From contig JAAXWU010000004.1 in NCBI GenBank assembly GCA_013334855.1, forward strand, positions 1 to 43,952: a stretch of DNA of 43,952 nt, written 5' to 3'. Shown here one piece after another: positions 16,873 to 23,173 of this stretch (its first letter is position 1; each line of letters opens with the position of its first letter). The notes under the pieces are model-generated. The model was not told the origin of the DNA. It saw only the letters and a list, made by a program, of their open reading frames with translations, and did no database searches. The translations under genes and the position numbers were made by a program. The stretch is from Chlorobaculum sp. GTDB taxonomy: Bacteria > Bacteroidota > Chlorobiia > Chlorobiales > Chlorobiaceae.

Positions 16873-17439
16873 ATGAGAACCATCGTGCAGGGACACATTT
16901 TCAATCTGCCCAACTTTCTGAGTTTTCTGAGGATTCTCCTGATTCCGTGGTTCATCTACAGCCTCGACTCGGGCCAGACGCAAACCGCGATCATCATCAT
17001 GGTGGTCGCGCTGCTTTCCGACTGGTTCGACGGCCAGACGGCCCGATGGACCAACGAGGTCTCCGACATGGGCAAGATTCTCGACCCGCTGGCCGACAAG
17101 CTCTGCCTGGCGAGCGTCGCCATCTACTACCTCTGGAAAGGGGAGTTGCCGGTGTGGTTCGTGGCGTTTGTGGTGTTTCGCGATCTGGTGATCTTCTTCG
17201 GCGCGGCGTGGATACGTCACCGCCATAACGTATTGACGACGTCACTCTGGCCCGGCAAATGGGCGGTGGGCTTCGTCTCGATGATGTTCATCACAATGGT
17301 CTGGCCGCTTCCCCTTTTCCGCGAGTGGCCGGTCAAAGAGTTCTTCATGTACCTCTCCGCCGCAACCCTTTTCTACTCGTTCGTGGAATACTGCATCAGG
17401 TTCTACAAAATCCAGAAAGGAGTTGAATTCAAGGCCTGA
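16873..17439 (+). CDS. pgsA: CDP-alcohol phosphatidyltransferase (probable PGP synthase)
   Basis: A 188-residue integral membrane enzyme with the complete CDP-alcohol phosphatidyltransferase motif DGx2ARx8Gx3Dx3D at about residues 54-76 (FDGQTAR ... MGKILDPLADK). Several hydrophobic helices surround it (about 14-31, 36-50, 78-88, 93-111, 127-148, 155-175). The N-terminal NLPNFLSFLRILLIP matches PgsA-type proteins, so it probably makes phosphatidylglycerophosphate from CDP-diacylglycerol and glycerol-3-phosphate. Other alcohol acceptors cannot be excluded by sequence alone. It follows ruvC by 18 bp and ends the yebC-ruvC-pgsA run. Confidence 0.88.
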   Translation: MRTIVQGHIFNLPNFLSFLRILLIPWFIYSLDSGQTQTAIIIMVVALLSDWFDGQTARWTNEVSDMGKILDPLADKLCLASVAIYYLWKGELPVWFVAFVVFRDLVIFFGAAWIRHRHNVLTTSLWPGKWAVGFVSMMFITMVWPLPLFREWPVKEFFMYLSAATLFYSFVEYCIRFYKIQKGVEFKA

Positions 17440-17485
17440 ATCCGTCCTGTTTTTCCGTTATACCCCTAATCTCTTTCATTGCGGG

Positions 17486-17690
17486 ACGTTATCCACAGAT
17501 TAACGCTCTCAATATGGATAAGTGTACATGATTGACAGTCATTCGTGTATATTCCCCTTGTTAAATATAATCATGTCAATATGTTAACAGCTTTTCACGC
17601 CCTTGTTTCGTGCGTGTGGAAAATGTGGATAACTTGTGGGCAACCTGTTGGCTGACCTGTTGGCAAGGTGTGGAAGGGTGTGGAAAGGTC
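17486..17690. other. DnaA-box cluster (candidate replication origin or DnaA-binding locus)
   Basis: The gap between convergent pgsA and lpxC-fabZ contains two perfect DnaA boxes, TTATCCACA at 17489-17497 and its complement TGTGGATAA at 17624-17632. Near-matches include TATGGATAA (17513-17521), TGTGGAAAA (17615-17623), TGTGGGCAA (17635-17643), and TGTGGAAGG/TGTGGAAAG at 17669 and 17679. Between them lies an AT-rich segment (about 17550-17590) that could unwind. The architecture resembles oriC. However, dnaA/dnaN are not adjacent, and the flanking genes point toward the site rather than away, so a titration or regulatory cluster is also possible. Confidence 0.6.
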
Positions 17691-17701
17691 TGGAGAGCAT
17701 G

Positions 17702-17729
17702 AAAAAACCCCGGAACTCCGGGGTTTTTT
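17702..17729. terminator. Bidirectional rho-independent terminator
   Basis: A6, then the stem CCCCGG / CCGGGG around the loop AACT, then T6. It lies 27 bp beyond the lpxC-fabZ stop codon (minus strand) and its symmetric A/T flanks allow termination from both directions. It separates lpxC-fabZ from the DnaA-box region and pgsA. Confidence 0.9.
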
Positions 17730-17755
17730 GCGCTGACGTATTTTCTGGCGTCGCT

Positions 17756-19159
17756 TCAGCTCTTTTTGCTCATGACGGTGGCCATCAGCGAGGCTTCGCA
17801 GACCAGCTCGCCACGGACGTATGCCTTGGCGTCGAACTGGCAAACCGAGCGGCGCTTGTTGGTCATGATCGCCTCGATGACCAGCGTGTCGCCCGGCAGC
17901 ACCGGCTTGCGGAAGCGGGCCTTGTCGATGCCCATGAAGAAGACCACCGAGTCCTGGAGATTCTCGTTGCCGTTGAGCATGATGATGCCGCCGGTCTGCG
18001 CCATCGCCTCGATGATGAGCACGCCGGGCATGACCGGATTGCCGGGAAAGTGGCCCTGGAAGAAGGGTTCGTTCATCGTGACGTTCTTGATCGCCACGAT
18101 CTTTTCGTCGAGCTTGAATTCGACGATCTTGTCGATCAGGAGGAACGGGTAGCGGTGCGGCAGAATCTTCATGATCGCGTTGATGTCGAAGATCACTCCG
18201 GCCTTCTTTTCGTGCTGGAACTGGCGGGCCAGCTTGTTGCGGTCGGCGTACTTCTTGAGCTGCTTGACGAACTCCACGTTCGAAGCGTGGCCGGGACGTG
18301 CGGCGAGAATCTGCGCCTTGACCGGCATACCGAGCAGGGCCAGGTCGCCGAGCAGGTCGAGCAGTTTGTGGCGGGCCGGTTCGTTGGTGAAGCGCAGCTC
18401 GCGGTTGTTCAGGATGCCGTTCTGGCCAAGCACCAAGTGCGAGGTGTCCACGCCAACCTTGTCGGCCAGCGACTGAATCTGCGTTTCATCGAGCTGCTTG
18501 TCAACGATCACGATGGCGTTGTCGATGTCGCCGCCCTTGATGATCCCCTGATTTGCCAGCGCTTCGACCTCGGAGAGGAAGCAGAAGGTGCGGCACGGCG
18601 AGAACTCGGGGAGGAACTCCTTGTCGAGGTCGAACAGGCCGGAGTGCTGCGAGCCGAGCGCCGGATTTTTGTAATCGACCATCACGGTAGCCCGGAAGCC
18701 GTCAAGCGGCAGCGCCACGATGTCCACGCTCTTTTCCTGGTTGTGGTACTCGATGGTCTCGTCGATGACCAGGTAATTTTTCGGCTCGTCCTGCTCGGCG
18801 ATGCCCGCCGAGAGCAGCGCTTCGGCGAACGGGCGGGCGCTGCCGTCGAGCACCGGCGGCTCGGGAGCGCTCAGTTCGATGCGGCAGTTGTCGATCTGCA
18901 ATCCATACAGCGCGGCAAGCACGTGTTCGGTGGTGTGCACCTTCACATCGCCGATGCCGATGGTGGTGCCTCGAAGCACATCGACGACGTGATCGATCAG
19001 CGCCGGAATTTCGGGGCAGTCATCGATATCGGTTCTGACAAAGATGTAGCCGGTGTTGACCGGCGCGGGCTTGAAGGTGATCGTGCACTCGTGACCGGTG
19101 TGCAGACCGACCCCCTTGAGCGAAATTTCGTTCTGAAGGGTGCGCTGATGAATGAGCAT
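17756..19159 (-). CDS. lpxC/fabZ: Bifunctional UDP-3-O-acyl-N-acetylglucosamine deacetylase / 3-hydroxyacyl-ACP dehydratase fusion
   Basis: A 467-residue fusion. Residues 1 to about 310 are LpxC, the zinc deacetylase committing UDP-GlcNAc to lipid A, with LKGVGLHTGHE at the start. Its zinc ligands are His79 (TTEH), His264 and Asp268 (RHKLLD), and the catalytic His is His291 (RPGH). Residues about 320-467 are FabZ, with LPHRYPFLLIDKI, His370 in FQGHFPGNPVMPGV and Glu384 in IIEAMAQ, dehydrating beta-hydroxyacyl-ACP. The fusion is known in Bacteroidota/Chlorobiota and places the enzymes competing for hydroxyacyl-ACP on one chain. The ATG at 19159 gives the canonical LpxC start. A terminator follows at 17702-17729. 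Confidence 0.96.
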   Translation of the reverse strand: MLIHQRTLQNEISLKGVGLHTGHECTITFKPAPVNTGYIFVRTDIDDCPEIPALIDHVVDVLRGTTIGIGDVKVHTTEHVLAALYGLQIDNCRIELSAPEPPVLDGSARPFAEALLSAGIAEQDEPKNYLVIDETIEYHNQEKSVDIVALPLDGFRATVMVDYKNPALGSQHSGLFDLDKEFLPEFSPCRTFCFLSEVEALANQGIIKGGDIDNAIVIVDKQLDETQIQSLADKVGVDTSHLVLGQNGILNNRELRFTNEPARHKLLDLLGDLALLGMPVKAQILAARPGHASNVEFVKQLKKYADRNKLARQFQHEKKAGVIFDINAIMKILPHRYPFLLIDKIVEFKLDEKIVAIKNVTMNEPFFQGHFPGNPVMPGVLIIEAMAQTGGIIMLNGNENLQDSVVFFMGIDKARFRKPVLPGDTLVIEAIMTNKRRSVCQFDAKAYVRGELVCEASLMATVMSKKS

Positions 19160-19337
19160 GGATGGCTGAAGCTTGCGATGGAAAAGCCCAAAGATACGAA
19201 AGCGCCGCTAACTCTTCAAATCGGGGTTTCGATGGGGGGAACCTGTGCCCGACGACACATCGTGCATTCAGGAGGATTTTGACCCTCCGGACATTCACTC
19301 CAGCGACAAAAAATCGCAATTACTGTCGATGCAAGAT

Positions 19338-19497
19338 ATTGGGCTAAAGCCCTGACTTATTTTACTGTATTCCCATACCCCGGACTGAAGTCCGGGGCAA
19401 TTATCAAGAGTTTTAAAAGCCGGATTAATAATTGCCACGGCTTTCAAGCCGGGGTATAGAGGTAATTGATAATAATCAAGGGCTTTAGCCCAATTTC
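19338..19497. repeat. About 160-bp imperfect palindromic element (MITE-like)
   Basis: The outer arms ATTGGGCTAAAGCCC (19338-19352) and GGGCTTTAGCCCAAT (19480-19494) are inverted repeats. Inside are ATACCCCGGACTGAAGTCCG (left) and CCACGGCTTTCAAGCCGGGGTAT (right), and an ATAATTGCC/GGCAATTAT pair. The whole element could fold into one long interrupted hairpin. It contains no gene and resembles REP/MITE-type sequences mobilised by REP-associated transposases, none of which is in the window. It occupies most of the spacer between lpxC-fabZ and the inositol monophosphatase gene; the rest of 19160-19524 shows no gene. Confidence 0.7.
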
Positions 19498-19524
19498 TTC
19501 TTTTGCGATCCTCGCAAATCGTTG

Positions 19525-20334
19525 TCAGGGATTGACCGGCTTTCCCCCGAATTGCCTCTGCGCCTTCTCCAGCAGCATCGGATGGGTGACGGGGCTTCCG
19601 GCGAGGATACTCGTATGGGCGAACACATCCTCCGAGCCGCTGAATCCGGTCACGATGCCGCCCGCCTCGCGCACCAGTAGCACGCCCGCCGCGAAGTCCC
19701 AGGGAAAGAGGCGATACTCGAAGAAGCCGTCGAAGCGTCCGGCGGCGGTGTAGGCCAGGTCGATCGAGGCCGATCCGGCGCGGCGGATGCCCGCCGACTC
19801 CTGGATGACATCTTTCAGCAAGCCGATGTAGCCGTCGATGTAGTGATCGTAATCCCTGAAGGGCAGACCGGTGGCGAAGAGGTAACTCCCTTTTTCATCG
19901 CGCGTTGAAACACCGATGCGCTTGCCGTTCAGGAACGCGCCCTCGCCCTTCGAGGCGGTGAACAGCTCGTCGAGCACCGGCGCGTAGACCACGCCCGTCG
20001 CGAGCTGGCCGGAGGCGTCGCGCATGGCGATGCTGATGCCGAAGAGCGGGAAAGAGTGGATGAAGTTCAACGTCCCGTCAAGCGGATCGACAATCCAGAC
20101 GCGCCCGGATGCTCCTGCGCCGCTGGTGCCCTCCTCGCAGAGCAGTCCGTCGTCGGGGAATGCCTCCATGATGGTGGCCGAAATCACCGCCTCGCACTGC
20201 TTGTCAACCTCGGTGACGAAATCCTTGTACTCCTTGGCGACGATTTCGCGATGTGAAAGTTCGCCGAATCGCGAAAGGGTAATAGCTCCCGCCGCTTTGG
20301 CTGCTTTGATGGCTGTCTGGAGTTCGAGGTTCAT
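19525..20334 (-). CDS. suhB: Inositol monophosphatase family protein
   Basis: A 269-residue Mg2+-dependent phosphatase. Metal and substrate motifs are present in order: DFVTEVDKQCE (about residues 38-48), LLCEEGTSG (metal-binding Glu), VWIVDPLDGTLNFIHSFPLFGIS (Asp-Pro-Leu-Asp-Gly-Thr core), and FPWDFAAGVLLVREAGG near the C-terminus. Substrates in this family include inositol-1-phosphate, histidinol phosphate and others, so the symbol suhB is by similarity of type only. The ATG at 20334 is chosen; alternatives at 20343 and 20382 add 3 and 16 residues that look unrelated. It is transcribed away from tspO. Confidence 0.9.
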   Translation of the reverse strand: MNLELQTAIKAAKAAGAITLSRFGELSHREIVAKEYKDFVTEVDKQCEAVISATIMEAFPDDGLLCEEGTSGAGASGRVWIVDPLDGTLNFIHSFPLFGISIAMRDASGQLATGVVYAPVLDELFTASKGEGAFLNGKRIGVSTRDEKGSYLFATGLPFRDYDHYIDGYIGLLKDVIQESAGIRRAGSASIDLAYTAAGRFDGFFEYRLFPWDFAAGVLLVREAGGIVTGFSGSEDVFAHTSILAGSPVTHPMLLEKAQRQFGGKPVNP

Positions 20335-20446
20335 ACGGTGCATTGTGTCATGTGAACAAAAATTGCAGGCCCAATATATCATTTACCAGCGAATTGCAGG
20401 GGCAGCTCTTGTGCCCGCCCGGCAACGGCAAGCAGGTCGAAATCGT

Positions 20447-20466
20447 TGTCCACGTCGTCCGTGCCG
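20447..20466. repeat. Short GTCCANNN repeat fragment
   Basis: TTGTCCACGTCGTCCGTGCC, two 9-bp units of the dispersed GTCCAC/GTGGAC family, lies about 70 bp upstream of tspO. Confidence 0.5.
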
Positions 20467-20532
20467 GGAATTAACAGCCCGGAATGTCGCTTGTACTATG
20501 AAATTTCAGATTCGCAAAAACTCCACACTACT

Positions 20533-21009
20533 ATGAACAAACGGATTCTCACCCTCGTGCTCTGCATCGGCTTGTGTCTGGCGGTCGGTTTTGCGGGAAG
20601 CACATTTACCCCCAAGCCGGGTTCCTGGTACTATACCACCCTTGTCAAACCTTCATGGAATCCCCCGAACTGGCTTTTTCCGCCTGTCTGGACGATTCTG
20701 TTCATCATGATGGGCACGGCGCTCGCAAAAGTGCTTGGCGCGGGGTGGGAGAAGAGCGAGGTCAAAGCGGGCGCGGCGCTGTTCGCGGTTCAATTGATGC
20801 TGAACCTCGGCTGGTCAGCATCCTTTTTCGGAATGCAATCGCCGATGAAGGCGCTGGTCGTCATCGCTCTGCTGTGGATTTTCATTGTCCTGACCATGGT
20901 TGCCTTCGCCAGAGTCTCGAAACCGGCCTCACTGCTGCTTGCGCCATACCTCGCCTGGGTGAGCTTCGCCTCTTTTCTGAATTTCACTATTTTGCAACTG
21001 AATCCGTGA
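20533..21009 (+). CDS. tspO: TspO/MBR family tryptophan-rich sensory protein
   Basis: A 158-residue five-helix membrane protein. Family motifs are clear: the Trp/Pro-rich loop WYYTTLVKPSWNPPNWLFPPVW, LNLGWSASFFG, and PYLAWVSFASFLNFTILQLN at the C-terminus. TspO proteins bind porphyrins, cholesterol-like ligands or tetrapyrrole intermediates, and in phototrophs such as Rhodobacter they tune pigment gene expression. In a green sulfur bacterium, tetrapyrrole binding is a natural hypothesis, but no pigment genes are close. The ATG at 20533 gives a proper first helix; the open frame upstream to 20446 runs through repeat sequence. It stands alone. Confidence 0.92.
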   Translation: MNKRILTLVLCIGLCLAVGFAGSTFTPKPGSWYYTTLVKPSWNPPNWLFPPVWTILFIMMGTALAKVLGAGWEKSEVKAGAALFAVQLMLNLGWSASFFGMQSPMKALVVIALLWIFIVLTMVAFARVSKPASLLLAPYLAWVSFASFLNFTILQLNP

Positions 21010-21029
21010 AAGAGCAGGCCGGGGTGCGC

Positions 21030-21077
21030 TTATAAGTCCTATAGGTCGTATGTGACTTATAGGACTTATAGGTCGTA
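21030..21077. repeat. CCTATAAGTC-type hairpin downstream of tspO
   Basis: TATAAGTCCTATAGGTC and GACTTATAGGACTTATA form a 17-bp stem with one mismatch around a 6-base loop, followed by another GGTCGTAT unit. This is the third member of the family seen at 5550-5596 and 8033-8075. It separates tspO from the convergent broken lipoprotein gene. Confidence 0.85.
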
Positions 21078-21103
21078 TTTTCGACTTGCTCTTTGCAGCT
21101 CCG

Positions 21104-21655
21104 TCACTTCAGTGTTTTCAGCTTCGCGACGGCGATTTTTCCCGCCTCGATCAGCCTTTCCCGGATGGCAGCATTGCTGGTGTTTCCGGCTCCGACCTGG
21201 ATGTAGTAGCCGTCGGCCATAATGTAGATGCCGCCAGTCGTGATGAACGCTTCGTCGCCCACTCCCTCGACATCGGTTCTCATGCCCTCGAAATTATCCT
21301 TGAGGCTCTTGTAGATCGACGCCGTGCCGACGCCGCCGGGCGGGAAGAATGCGTCCTGCGTCAGCGAGACCTGCAAGAACGGTATCGGTTCGCCGCTGGC
21401 CGGGTTGTACAGGCAGAGCTTCATGCCCACCACCTGTTGTTCACTTTTCTCCGCAGGCTTGACCGCTTCCCCAAGCAGCTTGGCAGCCTCCTCCTGCGAA
21501 ATGAGCTGGCAGGGTTCGATGATTTTAGAAGCTTGCTACTGAACCGTCGCATTGCCGCCGCCGGTATCAGATTGCTGGGACGAGTCGCCGCCGCATCCCG
21601 CAAAAAGCAGGACTGCGCAGAGCGGAAGAATCCGGATGATGTGTGCTGGTCGCAT
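21104..21655 (-). pseudogene. Lipoprotein gene interrupted by an in-frame amber codon
   Basis: From the ATG at 21655 the frame encodes a lipoprotein signal ending in the lipobox LLFAGC (Cys21), then GGDSSQQSDTGGGNATVQ, then TAG at 21538-21536 (codon 40). The same frame continues without further stops for 144 codons (beginning QASKIIEPCQLISQEEAAKLLGEAV, ending AGKIAVAKLKTLK) to a stop at 21104. The downstream part reads as a normal protein domain, with EPCQLISQEEAAKLLG and GDEAFITTGGIYIMADGYYIQVG, typical of bacterial lipoproteins that resemble DUF3558-like sequences (weak similarity by eye). Restart at the internal ATG (21433) would give a fragment without an export signal. It is most simply a recent nonsense mutation or sequencing error. 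Confidence 0.8.
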
Positions 21656-21841
21656 GAGGTGGGGTGATTTTATTTTCGGTGGAAAGATTACCTTGAAAGG
21701 TAGGGAATTTTTGTGTGATGTGGTGGCGGCGCGATTGGGTTGCTGTGTGAGATTCAGTCGAAAAAGGTGATAGTAAAGTAAATGGTGTTTGGCAGAAACT
21801 ATCTATTTAATGTTGGGCTAACTAATTAATAAATATCAAGT

Positions 21842-22699
21842 ATGGAGCTAGATAAAAACGAATTTGAGTTGATAATGACCGAAATAGATGAAGAACTTTC
21901 TCGGAAAGAAATTAAAATACCAGGAAGGCCAATCAGTGCACTGCTGAATCTTTTCGAAAAGATGAATATATCTGGCCCATTGTTTCATCCGTTTGAAGAG
22001 GATTTAGATTTTCCTGTTACAGGAACCAACGCATCTGACCATGTGCATAACTGGTATTCAGATAGCTACGGCGAGCGGCTAAATATAGATGTTAGTCCAG
22101 CGAGTTTTCCTGTTTATCTTAAAGGAAGCTGTTACGAGGTTAAGCTGCCATTGGCTATTGGTAATTTTCTGATAGTTTCAAGCAAGCATAAAATTGGTAA
22201 TGAAAAAGTTATAAATTGTGTTGATTTTGTTCAAAAAATGACGAATAAAGTCAGAGCAAACCTTACAGAGAATGAAGAAGCTACTATACAAGTTATGTCC
22301 ATAACCTGTTTAGGTGTAGCTAATGAATTTAAGAAACATAAAACGGAACTTCTTAGTTCTGCTAAGGATGATTCATTAATAAGTTGTGAACTTTTATGTG
22401 GATATAATACAAATCCATCCTTGTCATCATGGCACTCACTGCAAATGGCTGAAAAGTGTATAAAAGAATATATTAAAAGGAAAAATGTTAAATTTTCAAA
22501 AATACATGATATAAATAAATTACGAGATGAGGCTATTGCGGTAGGTTATAAGCCTGACTCTAAGATTAATTGGGATGTTTTTGATTTTAATGCATCAGTA
22601 AGATATTCCCCAGATTCTATTAAAATGAATTTTGCTGTTCGTATTAACCACGAAGCTTGGCGGGTGGCTTTTAATTCTCTAAAGCAAATTAAAGACTAA
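21842..22699 (+). CDS. Hypothetical protein with a HEPN-like C-terminal region, AT-rich
   Basis: A 285-residue protein I do not recognise overall. Its base composition is far more AT-rich than every neighbour, with AAA, ATA and AAT codons abundant, which suggests recent transfer. The C-terminal third (about 195-285) reads SWHSLQMAEKCIKEYIKRKNVKFSKIHDINKLRDEA followed by ASVRYSP. This follows the pattern of small helical HEPN domains, in which AEKxLKAYL, a THDL-like motif and a RYP-like motif are typical. The N-terminal part has no motif I can name. HEPN domains are often RNases in defence or toxin-antitoxin systems, but no nucleotidyltransferase partner is adjacent. Function is unknown and the HEPN assignment is by eye. 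Confidence 0.7.
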   Translation: MELDKNEFELIMTEIDEELSRKEIKIPGRPISALLNLFEKMNISGPLFHPFEEDLDFPVTGTNASDHVHNWYSDSYGERLNIDVSPASFPVYLKGSCYEVKLPLAIGNFLIVSSKHKIGNEKVINCVDFVQKMTNKVRANLTENEEATIQVMSITCLGVANEFKKHKTELLSSAKDDSLISCELLCGYNTNPSLSSWHSLQMAEKCIKEYIKRKNVKFSKIHDINKLRDEAIAVGYKPDSKINWDVFDFNASVRYSPDSIKMNFAVRINHEAWRVAFNSLKQIKD

Positions 22700-22722
22700 C
22701 ATAGACATTAAAATATTCAACC

Positions 22723-23025
22723 ATGCTCATTCAAAACGAATCACCTTACATCGCCCATGTCTTCGTCTGCACCAATGATCGCGGGGGAGAGCGGAAATCT
22801 TGTGCGGACAGTAACAGCCAGCTCATCAAGGACAAATTGAAGGAAGCGGTTGAAGCGAAAGGGTGGAAAGGGAAGGTGAGAGTCTCGTCCTCCGGGTGCA
22901 TGGGGGTTTGCGCTCAGGGGGCCAATGTGATGATTTATCCGCAGAAGCTGTGGTTTTCCGAGGTGTCGCCGGATGATGTTGATGAAATCGTGTCTGCCAT
23001 CGAGCAGATTATGGAGAAGCGTTGA
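22723..23025 (+). CDS. Thioredoxin-like [2Fe-2S] ferredoxin
   Basis: A 100-residue protein with the cysteine pattern of thioredoxin-fold [2Fe-2S] ferredoxins (NuoE-like/Shethna type): Cys16 in HVFVCTNDR, Cys27 in RKSCADS, and Cys59/Cys63 in SSGCMGVCAQGANVMIYP. The fold core, HVFVCTN ... VRVSSSGCMGVC ... VMIYPQKLWFSEVSPDD, is classical. It probably shuttles electrons in the cytoplasm; its partner is unknown. Composition returns to the chromosomal norm here, unlike the AT-rich gene 23 bp upstream, so the two are probably unrelated in origin. Confidence 0.92.
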   Translation: MLIQNESPYIAHVFVCTNDRGGERKSCADSNSQLIKDKLKEAVEAKGWKGKVRVSSSGCMGVCAQGANVMIYPQKLWFSEVSPDDVDEIVSAIEQIMEKR

Positions 23026-23065
23026 TAGTCGATTTTGCGTCAATATGCGCCATTCCGAAAGGGTT

Positions 23066-23155
23066 TCCGACAAGTCGGGCCGCGGCGATCCATCTTTTAC
23101 AGTTGCTCCTGATTTTGTTTGGATTGCCACGTCGCCTTGCTCCTCGCAATGACGG
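23066..23155. repeat. Two dispersed repeat modules between the ferredoxin gene and ftsK
   Basis: At 23066-23095 is CCGACAAGTCGGG followed by CGCGGCGATCCATC; its relative is at 40626-40667. At 23121-23155, on the minus strand, is a copy of the GTCATTGCGAGGAGC ... GCGACGTGGCAATCC repeat; split halves of the same repeat lie at 40415-40427 and 40585-40600. Both are non-coding and lie between convergent genes. Confidence 0.65.
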
Positions 23156-23173
23156 ACGTATCAACATTCTCCC

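Noticed and set aside
15532-17226. 564-codon minus-strand frame across yebC, ruvC and pgsA
   Set aside because: It spans three clear genes on the other strand and encodes no recognisable domain; it is a codon-bias shadow.
17533-17555. TTGACA followed by TATATT, resembling a sigma-70 promoter
   Set aside because: The spacing is only about 10 bp, far too short for a -35/-10 pair, and there is no gene to drive in that orientation.
17636-19282. 548-codon plus-strand frame opposite lpxC-fabZ
   Set aside because: Antisense to a gene with all catalytic residues present; it also runs through the terminator and the DnaA-box region.
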